Source: Opeltia flavorubescens (lineage: Eukaryota > Ascomycota > Lecanoromycetes > Teloschistales > Teloschistaceae). From it: a stretch of DNA of 64,000 nt. The stretch spans positions 1,302,001 through 1,366,000 of the forward strand of contig KE546975.1 of assembly GCA_000442125.1 (NCBI GenBank), written 5' to 3'. A program made the position numbers and the translations under genes. Positions 44,647 to 54,758 of this stretch are shown in pieces; the stretch's first letter is position 1; each line of letters starts with the position of its first letter. The notes beneath the pieces are model-generated. The model saw only the letters and a list, made by a program, of their open reading frames with translations, searched no databases and had not been told where the DNA came from.

Positions 44647-45781
44647 CTTTGCTTTTTAGTCGGGGAAGGTATTGTGGAAGAGAGTGTTTTGGAAAGGGTG
44701 ACTATGAAATTGGCCTTTGCTGGAGAGTGGATTTCGCAGGCAAGATTCACGAAAGGGGAGATATTCTAAGCTTCGAAAGAGTTGTCGAAAGAAGTCTTAA
44801 CTGATTTCTCAGTATAGAAATAAAGTAGCTTGGAGCTTGTCTATCAAAACAGAAAGAAACAGAGAATACCACTACTATGTATATATACCCCCATCCAACC
44901 TCCAACCTCCAAATGAAGACCACGGACCATCTCAGTCATGGCCTTCGCACACCGCTCCTCCCGTAGACCGTGACCAAGAACTATCTCGGGAAACGGATCA
45001 CAAGGCACGAAGTTTGTTTGCTTCGATGGATCGACGGGGTAGACTTGCCAAGATATGACAGGATATGACTAATGGGGATGCGTTATGAATGAAGGAAGGG
45101 AAAGAGGAGAGGTGAAGGTGAAACCAGCAAACATTTCCCGACCGAGATGATTCCGCAAAGGTTCTAAGATTTTTGAGACTGGATATACTTATGTGCGTAG
45201 GAACTGGCGAGAGATTATATAGATCTCTCCATTACCGGATCTGGTCGGGTTGGTCCGATCGATCTCTCAGGATGCGGATCTCGGATATCTATCTTATGGA
45301 AGGCCTGAAGGAAGAGAAAGGAAGGACGATGACTATCAGCACGGCTCGGGCATCTTTATAAACACCAGCATCCTTTCTTATTGCGGTTGGATGAGATGAT
45401 AACATAATTCATAATTGAGAAACTCTATTCAAACGGGCTAAGTCCATGAAAAACCCATCAACGAATGAACAACCAAAAGCGCAAACATCTGCGCAATACA
45501 AATACATAATGACGTGCATCATTAAGAAACGTGGCAGATAATGCTTGATGACACGGTGTTGTTGTCGTTGTTGGTGTTGTTTCTGCTGACAGGTTTGGAT
45601 GACGGTGAATAGGACAGAGTGACACACGTACAAAAAATGCCAAGACATGAAGCAACACGACCAAGACTCAATATACCAACCAAAAATAAAATAAAAATAA
45701 AAATCAAACGCCCAAGTGCAAGAAAACACCCTAGACTGATCAGCTCTACTTTAGTGCTTTCATTCAGAACAAACGTACATT
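44647..45781. other. Intergenic between Cys-rich genes
   Basis: 1.1 kb. Contains a TATATATA run near 44878 and a CAACAACGACAACAACACC-like microsatellite (minus strand) near 45560-45585. No gene recognised. Confidence 0.45.
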
Positions 45782-46000
45782 CTATTCATACCCCATTCTT
45801 CGACGGCAGCTCCAGCACCAACCCCCAGGCCGTTCATCCACCGCATAGTAAGGACACACGAAATCGTAGGACATCCGTCCAGTCTGGCGGTTGCAACATA
45901 TGCGATGAAGCCGAGCCAAGGCGAAGGAGCACACGTCGATAGAGTAACTTCGTGCTACACGACCGCATCCGCCGCAGTATCGATAGTGATGAACACACAT
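45782..46000 (-). CDS. Small Cys-rich protein, MC-[IV]-HH head
   Basis: Function not recognised. The preferred start is the Met of MCVHHYRYCGGCGR at 46000, giving 72 aa; the frame stays open upstream to a Met at 46153 (123 aa), but that lead is basic and not conserved-looking. Ten cysteines in 72 residues, with paired CC and a closing C-x2-C (WCWSCRRRMGYE). The head M-C-x-H-H-x2-[YF]-x3-C-G is spaced exactly as in the larger gene at 43.5 kb. No signal peptide, so probably an intracellular metal-binding protein rather than a secreted one; that is inference. Could be spurious if the similarity is chance. Confidence 0.45.
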   Translation of the reverse strand: MCVHHYRYCGGCGRVARSYSIDVCSFALARLHRICCNRQTGRMSYDFVCPYYAVDERPGGWCWSCRRRMGYE

Positions 46001-47560
46001 CTTGTCTCGCTTGCGGGATGGGTCGTTCCGAAGGAGATTATTCTCTTGATCGATCGATCTGGATAGCTTTCTAGACGCGGACCGTCGGGCTGAGTGTCGG
46101 GTAGCTTTTGAAATGTTCGTAAAAACAAGTGCTGATGTGTTCCCTCCTTCCAAACCTTTTGAACACTTCCGGATTGGAAACTGTGCTGGTAAATATCGTG
46201 AACTTCAATATTTGCTAATCTAGTCAGCCTTGGTCAGCTTCTGGGACCACGTAGAGCTGCTCATTCGCTTCCTTCCTGCTATCATACTGATTTTACCGCC
46301 TCAAAGAGACTTTTTTGAAGGTCATGCCGGGTTTGCGTCTGTCTACAAAGCCATCCTGTATAACAGCCAGCTTTGGCGGTAGCAAACCGTCGTTTATTGC
46401 TTCATAGATTTCTCTGCCACGTCGTGCATCTTATTATTACAAAGGGGAATTACGATGCAACGTCATACGCTACTAACCAGGAGAACAAGAAATGGAAAAC
46501 GGAGATACACAGATGACACTTAAATTAAATAAAGCACGGATGATGGAAACCACAATGTGTGGCATATCGCAGTAGGAAGACAGATGCTTTCTGCAGCAAT
46601 TTTTCCACTACGTAATAGGCAGGTATATGAAGATGATGAGATCTGAGAAGACAAAGTTGCATTTACAAATTTCCAAAATTACTTTCTTTTCTTTTTTTCT
46701 AATTCTTTCTTCCTTACTTTGAACGCCAGGCGATCCCTGATACGGCGCCAAAATCATTTACGACGCGCTACGAAAATCATTAAAGGAGCATACGTAAGTA
46801 GTCCAGCCCGCGGTATTCTCTAACATTCAAAAAGCACAGGCAAGCACTATACCGACAATTTCACAACTTGAAACAAAGTAGCAAAACCAAGTTCTTCGGA
46901 TATTGTAGGGATCGGTACATACAAATAACAGAGAGAGAGGGAGAGATGGAAACCTGGGATAAAATGACAGTCAGCATGAAAGCAACGCAAACAAGGAAGC
47001 ATAATGGCTAGATTATGGAGGTACCGGCACGTTCGCTTTGGGCATGTACGACTACAATAATGAAAGTGGTTTATGGAAACACATCTGTCTCGGTTGCCCC
47101 ATTTGAGCTTAAATGCAACAGTGAATGAAGGAATGAGCGTAGATAATTTGATTCCAGCTTTAAGGGTAGATAGGCGGACGACTTCAAAAGTATGTTCCCT
47201 TGACTGCTGCCCTGGAGGGAGGCTATGGAAGCTTCTTGGGCGAGCATGTAAATGCCAAACCGACTTTACAGAAAGATCCTCTCTCAATGCGTACAGATTT
47301 TAAGGGATTTGGCGAGCAGCGGTTGAGCAAATTGTGGGCGAGAATCATGTAATGTAGCAGAGACGAAACACTGAAAAGTGTCGTCGATGAATATCCTTTC
47401 TTCAAGCCGTTCCCCATCCAAGCTTCTCCTGTCGAAACTCAACCGTCATCATCGAAACAAAAATCTGAATCGTGCATGCATTCGAAAACCCATCAGAGTC
47501 TGATTCATGTCCCAAGTCCCAACCCCTTCTCTTCCCACCACCGGATTGAACATTCCGGCT
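46001..47560. other. 1.6-kb gap between small Cys-rich genes
   Basis: No gene recognised. AT-rich in part (46650-46720, with a CTTTTCTTTTTTTCTAATTC tract). Open frames at 46847-47287 minus and 47073-47303 plus lack protein-like features. Confidence 0.45.
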
Positions 47561-47794
47561 CTAATGGCCCCATCTATGACGCATGCAGGCTGAGCAAGGA
47601 TAAGGCAATCCATGCTGATAGACATTCCCGTACCGAGGCTTGCATTGCGCAGGCCAGTCAAAAGGCACGCCCGTCTCCCTAGGATCCAATATGCGGAGGA
47701 TTTGTTGGTAGCAACTATTGCAATCCCGGTAGAGTTCGGGCGCGCTAGCGCAACCGCAGCTGTATATGTAGACGAAATAGGTGCAGGACGCCAT
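47561..47794 (-). CDS. Small Cys-rich protein with closing C-x2-C
   Basis: Function not recognised. Start set at the Met of MASCTYFVYIYSCGC (47794), 77 aa; the frame is open upstream to 47908, adding 38 Ser/Pro/Leu-rich residues. Eight cysteines: C-x8-C-G-C, then DCNSC, QCKP and PCSACMRHRWGH at the end. The C-x8-C-G and the final C-x2-C followed by basic residues echo the 72-aa gene at 45.8 kb. No signal peptide. The protein-like arrangement (Tyr and Cys alternating, few stops in frame) supports a real gene, but there is no domain name to attach. Confidence 0.45.
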   Translation of the reverse strand: MASCTYFVYIYSCGCASAPELYRDCNSCYQQILRILDPRETGVPFDWPAQCKPRYGNVYQHGLPYPCSACMRHRWGH

Positions 47795-48997
47795 GGCCAG
47801 ACGAAGTGATGCTGATGCGGGACGCAGTCCTTGGGGGGTTTTCTGGAGCTGAATGATAGAGAGTTTGTCGGGAGAAGAAGAAGCTGGCTTTGCTGAAAAG
47901 GCAAGCAAGCCTGCGACGATGGAAAAGTTGGAATCTCTGAATGGATGGCGGATGTCTGCTACTGGATTCTGCGGTGTACTCGATGTTGTTCTCGTTCTTG
48001 CTCTCTCGTTCTTCTGCTTTGGTACCTTTAGGAATGGTGAGGTCGAGGGTTCTGGAAGTCAAAAATTTATATCCCAGGTCACCTGCTCCTGGAATGAGTG
48101 ACGAACAAAGTCGCCCATGGTACAACACATCCATGCTCCGCCATAATAGTAGCACTGGGTCCGTCATATGTGCTGGATGATGGGCCTCAGCCACACGAGC
48201 TTGGGTTTCGCAGTCGTTATGCCTAAGGTATCTGATGGGGCCCGAAGTCGATTGGTTGAAACAGGCTCTTCCCACCAAGCATCTCAGGCAGGGCGGGACC
48301 AGGTAATTGACCTGGCAATGATGAACGAATTAAGGAATGAAGTGGAATGAAAGGGAAGATGATGCTTGACACACGGCAAACAGAAAGCAGCCAAAGCCAG
48401 AATTGAACAGGGTGATTGTCTTCCATGTCGTGGAGGCCTGCGTACAACGTGACACACCCGGAGCAATCATTAGCAAGAGACTTTTCAAATCGTCCGTCAT
48501 CGTCCATTCCCGCATGGGGATCGAAATGTGCTGAAATCCAATGCCGCATACTTTTGTGCGTCAGCCATACCGTGCGTTACTATGTCGTTGAAAACGTTCA
48601 TCGGCATCCAATAGATTTTCGGCACGATGTCTGCGCCTCCCCGGGAGAGAGCCAGTGAGTTGTTGTCCATTCCGCCTCCCCGACGGATGATGGCATCATC
48701 TTCAAATTCTTCCCGTCGGAACTCTTGTGCTCCACAAAAGCCGAGGAAGGGATTCAATATCCTTCCATCTTCACTGTCGATCATTGCCCGAGGGCTGAGG
48801 ATAGAAAACTTGTAGTATTACTATATACACTTCCATTACCTACCCAAAGGCAACATGCTATCGAAATGGTAGAGTCATCCAAAAAGATTGTCAGACGCCA
48901 ACAAGATAGAGAAAGCTGTCAATATATGCACATGAACCCAACCCAAAGCATGCTAGCCCCCCCCGCAACCAATGACCCAGATGCAATGCAATTTCGC
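47795..48997. other. 1.2-kb region, possible gene fragment on minus strand
   Basis: No complete gene found. A minus-strand frame (48784-48497, 95 codons, starting MIDSEDGRILNPFLGFCG) has protein-like composition. A second frame (48549-48223) overlaps it for 53 bp and continues with HFDPHAGMDDDGRF and DCSGCVTLYAGLHDMED. The two might be exons or a frameshifted remnant, but the only joining intron I can place would be about 21 nt, far too short. Left unnamed. Confidence 0.3.
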
Positions 48998-50480
48998 TTA
49001 GAGCACAAGAAGACCAAAGACCGCCATTGCGGCCGCAAACATCGAACTTTGCAGCCCACTGTCTTTGGGAGATACAGCGTCGTTTTTGGAACTGCTCTGG
49101 CCACCATTTCCTTGTGAAAACCCGCCAACACCGGTGGATGACGAGCTATCCGCGCTGGAAACGCCAGAACCGGCTCCTGACTCTGAGGTAGTGCCATCAT
49201 TCCCATCATTACCTGGATGGCCATTCGTCCCAGGTCCAGCTCCGGTCAAGCCAGGTACCGTTGCAACGTCGCTCGTGGCAGCAGCCGCCGCTGCTGTCCC
49301 AGACGCGCTTGCCTTCGGATAGTCGGCGTCCATGTTTGTTCCGGAGCCGAGTAGTGACTTCAACACAGTATCCTCATCGGTTATTGCAACAGATTCATTA
49401 GTCCCGGTGTTCGATGTATAGATGTACGATTTCGATCCAGTCTTGTTGACACCAGCCGGGGCATCATAGCAGTCAACATTGACATCTTTGATCATGGAGT
49501 AATAGTATCCAACCGCAGCAGGATCTTGAGCATTCCAGTTCACCAGTCCTCCTGCCCAGGCTATTGTACCTTCTCCATTCTTCGGTGAACCAGCAGGCCA
49601 TAACGAGAGCTCAACACGGGCAGGCGTTTGTGGGTAATGGTATTGGTTGGTAGTGGTGTTCCATGTATCACTCCTCTTTAGCGTTCGCATGACAGTCCCA
49701 TCGACACTCCATGTTAACTGGGTAGGTTGCCAGTCGATCTCATATGTATGGTAGTCATCGAAGGTACTACTTTTGACAGATAGGTTCTTTCCGTTGTTAT
49801 CTGCATCTTGTCAGCATCCTGCGAATATCCGATTCGCCCAGCACTTACAGTCTGGTATGCCCTGAAAGTAGAAATTCGACTGTGCAGTCTCTAGATCCGT
49901 GCCCACGAATTCGAAATCTATCTCATCCTTGACATCCGACATCAAGATGAAAGCGGTGACCACGCCTTGTCCCCGACTTGACTTCATCTGTGCCGAAATC
50001 TTGCCATACCATACATATGATGTGCTCGCAAGCAGTGTCCCTGAGCTACTATCCCCAGATTCCGACAAGGTCAACAGAAGATTACCATCATGTAATTCGG
50101 GCGTTCCACTTGACACCCAATTTGATTCCGACGCATCTCCGAGATACTTTGTGTTCGGGGCAACTTTATCGAGAGAAGTGAACTTGTAGTCTGCACTATT
50201 GCATACGGGTGCCGGGACGCAGGAATCGAGGGAATGTGAGTTCAGTGGGTCGCAGCCGCCGAGGCAGAAAGCACCAACACCGCACTGTCCATACTCTGTG
50301 TGTGAATTGTAAGCGGCGTTTTGGAAGTCTCGTTGGGAGGTGGAACATACGAGAGCAACAAGGTTTATTCGCCGGACAATTCTTGCCCGCTCCACACTCC
50401 GAAGCACTGGCAGCTTGCTGGGCAAAGGCTGAAGAAGCGGATAGCAGGGCCAAAGTGGCGGCAGCCAGAAGCCGACCCAT
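48998..50480 (-). CDS. UTR2: GPI-anchored chitin-glucan transglycosylase, Crh family (CBM18 + GH16)
   Basis: Cell-wall enzyme that links chitin chains to beta-glucan (yeast Crh2/Utr2 type). Three exons: 50480-50351, 50295-49849 and 49800-48998, 459 aa. Order: signal peptide (LLAAATLALLSASSAFA), a Cys-rich CBM18 chitin-binding module (CGAGKNCPANKPCCSQYGQCGVGAFC), then the GH16 domain. The GH16 motif DEIDFEFVG gives catalytic Glu168 and Glu172, followed by YHTYEIDWQPTQLTWSVDG and SLWPAGSPKNGEGTIAWAGG. A Ser/Gly/Thr-rich stalk leads to a hydrophobic tail (SSMFAAAMAVFGLLVL) typical of GPI anchoring. The first intron cuts the CBM18 just after PCCS. It lies 0.9 kb from the exo-glucanase on the same strand. 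The gene looks intact; UTR2 versus CRR1 is chosen from the CBM18 and is not certain. Confidence 0.94.
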
Positions 50481-51357
50481 CGGATAAATTCTCGTTATTA
50501 TATCTCTTTCTTTGCAGCTATACTTATTGGCCGAAGATTTCCTGTATCAAAAAAGGTAACGTTCGTTGATCGATGAAGAGGCGGAGATTAGTTGATAGGT
50601 AGGAGTCGTGCTGTGCTTGCTGCTGTAACTGAAACGAAAGGCGGGGAAAATGGTAACTAGAATAAAGAAGTAATACGCAAAAATAAGTTAACGAATGTCG
50701 AGATAATAAGAATATGCCAAACCCCCAATAAATGCTGAGCGAACGTGATACTACCTTTGAAGAAATTGAATCGAGAGAAGAAGTCGTCGTCTGCAAGCAT
50801 GGGATGAAAATACGAACAGGGGTGGCGGAAGATTACTAATTTTAGCAGGCATATAGAGGCTAATCCTTCTTGGGCCTCGTGGCCGGCCCGCAGATCGTTC
50901 GAGCCGTTCTGTTCCATGCAAACATGAACCTATCGCCTCGGTCACTCGTGGAAGTGCATCGCTACATTGAAAGATGGTTTTGGTTGACTCTTCCTTCAAA
51001 AAGACTATACATTCTTGTATCTAGGTATTCACATTGAGCTGTCAATGTTGATGTTATTGTACATATTTCTCACCTGCTCGCCCAGCGAGTGAGGAAAGCA
51101 GATCCAACAGAGCGCCCACAAAATGCTAGGGTATCTTGATGATATAACGACAGAGTAGAATGCATGCTCGCTAATTCGGTCGAAAGAAGATGCAAAAAAA
51201 AAATGTGAGGACATGGCCTCCAAAATAGACAGTTACCCTAGAAAGCGGACTGCGCTCAACGAATGTCCAACAAGTAGTAATTCATGTCCAAGATATATCA
51301 TTACTCGATTGATTTATGTTCTTGTCGTAAAGGTAGGTGACCTTAGTCAATGCAGAG
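50481..51357. promoter_or_regulatory. Upstream region of the Crh gene
   Basis: 877 bp between the Crh start and the exo-glucanase stop. Contains the Crh promoter and 5' UTR and the glucanase 3' UTR. No further gene recognised. Confidence 0.45.
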
Positions 51358-52671
51358 TTAACCGCACTGACCAGGATGCTGTCTGGAGTTCAAGGGCTGC
51401 GGGAATAATCCCCCGGCAATGAGAGCTTGCATGTCCCATTCAGGTGCGCTTTCGGTCTTCCAAGTCCAGAAGATCCATCCAGTGTGTTGTTCGTATGCAT
51501 CAAGTTGAGCTTCGATGTAGGAGCGAATGTTATTCTTATCATCCGAGGAAAGCTTGTCGACGGTGCCAGTGTATTTGCCATCACATACACCAGTGTAGGA
51601 GCTATCAGGGAAAGTACCATCGTATCTGGCACCTTTGCCAAGCCCATTAAGCCATTTGGCGCAATCTGTTTGTGCTCCTGTCCATTCACCTACAACAATC
51701 CACTTATCGGTTCCTGCGAGCTTGGGGCCAAGAGCGCACGCGTCTGAGACGTGTTCTGAAGGTGACCGACCGACTTGCTCCGGACTGAATATCTGATATT
51801 GGTGCGTGTCAAGCATGAGATCACTCAGACCAGAGCCGAACCCGTTCCAATACGAGGAAAAATCTTGGAATGCATCGTGGATCGTGACAGCAAAGTTTGA
51901 GCTCGCAGACTTGATTGTATCATGCCCTTTGTTGTAAAAGTCTTTTACGCCGTCGAGATTGAGAGAAGACCCAAGGGGCTCGTTCAGTAGCTGAATTGTA
52001 CTAACAACATCGGTGTCGCCCTTGTAGCGATCTGCGAGGTTTTGAAGGGCGGTGAGTGTCTGCGAGACACTGTCACCTTGCTGCCACTCAACTGAGCCAT
52101 ATTTGCCGCTGTTGTCAAATCCATTCTGCGAAAGGGGAGCACCGTGGAGATCGAGCATGACTTTTAATCCAGCACCTCGAGCCCAGTTGATAGCCTGATC
52201 CAAGACGTCGAGTTGGCCCTGGACATATGGGTCGCCATCCAACGGCGCGACAGCCCAATATCCAATTGGGATGCGAACATGGTTGAGGCCAGCCTTTGCA
52301 ATGGCTTCGAAATCGCCTTGAGTGATCCACGTATTCCAATGATTGGACAGCCGAGATGAAGCTTCAGATTTGCCCAAGGTCTTTGTGTAAGTGTACTCAT
52401 CCACCACGGTTTGGCTGGTGGACCATTCATCGAAGATAGAAGGCGTGATCCATGGCTCTAGGACGAACCAACCGCCGAGGTTGACTCCGCGAACTTTGTC
52501 GCCATTGTAATCAAATGCGACTGCGCGTTTGTTAAGCTGACTGTCTTGATCATTAGCGGTTTCGTTCCCGCGATGAAGGTTCAACGCATACAATGTGGGC
52601 GCAGCCCTGACGTTACTGAGGATTGCTAGAACAGCGGTAGCCGATCGTAGGAAGTAGTTGAAGCCAGTCAT
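51358..52671 (-). CDS. EXG1: Exo-beta-1,3-glucanase, GH5_9
   Basis: Secreted exo-1,3-beta-glucosidase that trims cell-wall or exogenous glucan. Single exon, 437 aa, close to yeast Exg1. Signal peptide (YFLRSATAVLAILSNVRA) and a short pro-region ending in a Kex2 site (NKR/AVAF). The GH5_9 series is complete: VRGVNLGGWFVLEPWITPS, HVRIPIGYWA, DLHGAPLSQNGFDNSG, acid/base Glu231 in LLNEPLG, nucleophile Glu329 in VVGEWTGA, and GWIFWTWKTE near the end. No GPI or membrane tail, so it is likely free in the wall or medium. It lies upstream of and parallel to the Crh gene. Confidence 0.96.
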   Translation of the reverse strand: MTGFNYFLRSATAVLAILSNVRAAPTLYALNLHRGNETANDQDSQLNKRAVAFDYNGDKVRGVNLGGWFVLEPWITPSIFDEWSTSQTVVDEYTYTKTLGKSEASSRLSNHWNTWITQGDFEAIAKAGLNHVRIPIGYWAVAPLDGDPYVQGQLDVLDQAINWARGAGLKVMLDLHGAPLSQNGFDNSGKYGSVEWQQGDSVSQTLTALQNLADRYKGDTDVVSTIQLLNEPLGSSLNLDGVKDFYNKGHDTIKSASSNFAVTIHDAFQDFSSYWNGFGSGLSDLMLDTHQYQIFSPEQVGRSPSEHVSDACALGPKLAGTDKWIVVGEWTGAQTDCAKWLNGLGKGARYDGTFPDSSYTGVCDGKYTGTVDKLSSDDKNNIRSYIEAQLDAYEQHTGWIFWTWKTESAPEWDMQALIAGGLFPQPLNSRQHPGQCG

Positions 52672-54758
52672 TGTGTACTATTGGAGAGCTCCAGAGCGTG
52701 GCTTTGGTTGCTTTAATGGTTCGTGGTAGAGTTTGAAGCTTTTAGGAAAGACACAGGCCATTCACGGAATACCTGATTATCGAGTAAGAGTGTAGAATTG
52801 CTCAAAGTGATGATGAGAAATTATTGAGGTGGGGCCCCGCCGCTTTCATATAGAACAAAGGAAAGAGCATTGAAGATCCAGTCTTTGAGTTGAATGCAGC
52901 TTCCCCCCGCAGCAACAAAGCCCAAAAGGATGCTGTGCGACGTGACAAAGCCATCTGAAGAGGATTTTGCACTGTCTCATGACGGTATGACGCTATGCCA
53001 GCGGTTGGTGCGCATTTACCGCTTGGATGTTTCACGGGAAGACAGCGACAATAACCCCTGAGTGGTCAAAGTCCACGAGCTCTGACGTAGCAGTCGGTGA
53101 AGGTACGTACTGAAGAGGCCATCCGCATAGGCCAGCGTGCATACGGATGTGATGCGCATGTCATCGCACAGATGATTATTTGGACGTCGCAAGAGACATG
53201 ACTCGTCGCATGCAATGCACAGATCGACGTCTTTTTCCTTTTAGGCCTCTAGTTCTTTGCGGGGTGCAGCCCAGATCCTAGAGCGCAGCCACCCGTCGAC
53301 AATGCCGGTTCAGTGCATGGATCTTGCACCAGTCGCCAAAGCTTGGCATATGCCAGTGAGATCCTGGGGAGTCTGCTGCAGCAATTAGAAATGACTTTTT
53401 CTGGTGCGCCTTTCTCCATGGAACAGCTCAAGCATGCTGTGTTGTCAGTCGAAAGAAAGCCATCGGCTCCTTCTATCCTATTTCCATGATGGCGCATTAG
53501 GCTTTGATGATCCGGAAGGATTCTGCATTCACTGCCACTGGGAAGTCAAGCCTGAATGGAGCCTTGCACCGCCAATACCCAATATAGCAGCCGCTCTGGC
53601 GTTGAGAGAATTGCTTATTGTGACTACCTAACGATATCCTCGTGGATGTCGATATCCTCGTGGATGTCGATTACCGAGATGGTTCTCAAGAGTCGTTATT
53701 TCCCCCCATTTGATCAGTCGTTTGAAGCGAGCTAGAGATTCTAATGACGACGTCGGTCAGCTGTAAATTGCCTGCGACACCGTCAATGTACAACATGGCG
53801 ACTAGATGCGCTCATGTGTCGCCAGTAAAGTGGAGGAGGTGCTGGCCAACGTCATTGTCGTTGAACACCAAATGCCAGCTTGTACGGGCCGGGAATAGCT
53901 GCACTCTGCTCTAGGGTCACACGCGCAATAGGGCCAGATGCTCTGCCGATGCAATCCGAGGTCATACCGCCTTTGTGATGGCACATCCCCGAACGCAAAT
54001 CTTGCCTTAAACAGGTGCTCCCATTCCAATATGAATGGATCAGAGGTATCTGTACTTCTTCATCCTGCCGAAGATGATTGGCTTCCATGCAGCAAATCAG
54101 AGAGTGACAAAGAACTGTGAGCAAAAGGCTCGCGTGACAGGGAACATGGAGAGAGTTGCCGCATCTGCCGAAAGCCTCGGCAAGTGACGCCATAGTGCTT
54201 CTGTACTGAAAGCAAGGAGATTTTATGACAAGACATAATTGTCAAAGTGCGGAGAGACATTGAAGAGGGCAAACTTTGAAGCTGCATTGTAGCGCAAGGA
54301 GAGGTCCAAAGAGTGCTGTCAAATTAACATTTGTGGGTCGACCCAAGAATCGACTCACGCCACACCCAAGTCCGCGCTAATGAGTGTTGGTTCGCTGGGT
54401 CGTGATAGAATAAAGTGTGACGTAATTCATCGCAAAGGCATTTTAGAAAAATGGAAACAGTGTGAATAGATGTACTAGAATCGGTGACGATATCGTTGTC
54501 CATATGGAGTAGTCTTTGGTTTGGAGGCCTATTTCACCTTCATACTAGGGAACATTGATGATGAGTCACTATATTGTAGAAATACAAATAGTATCCATGC
54601 CCTGAACGCGTGAAAAAGGGTAAGATCGGGCGCCTCTCGGCTGTAATGGAACCGTTACCTTGTTTACAAGTTTGATTGAAAGCACCATTACCTGTGTTTC
54701 GTATTGTGGAAGGGAAGCCAAGAGCACCATTTAGAAATCATCGACCCTCGGGTCCTGT
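52672..54758. other. 2.1-kb stretch without a recognised gene
   Basis: Holds the exo-glucanase promoter and the 3' UTR of KAP120. Several short open frames (53249-53497 minus with a Cys-rich SCSMEKGAPEK stretch; 53852-54193 minus) do not form a protein I can recognise. A tandem 18-bp duplication is listed separately. It may contain a decayed gene, but nothing supports a name. Confidence 0.45.
53632..53667. repeat. 18-bp unit in two tandem copies
   Basis: CGATATCCTCGTGGATGT repeated head to tail without mismatch, followed by CGAT. It lies in gene-free DNA. A likely replication-slippage product. Confidence 0.9.

Noticed and set aside
48520-48540. A 21-nt intron joining the two minus-strand frames near 48.5 kb
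   Set aside because: It has GT and AG ends, but no spliceosomal intron in fungi is known to be that short.
53249-53497. Cys-containing frame as a remnant of a fungal regulator
   Set aside because: A vague likeness only; no zinc-cluster spacing and no neighbouring exons.
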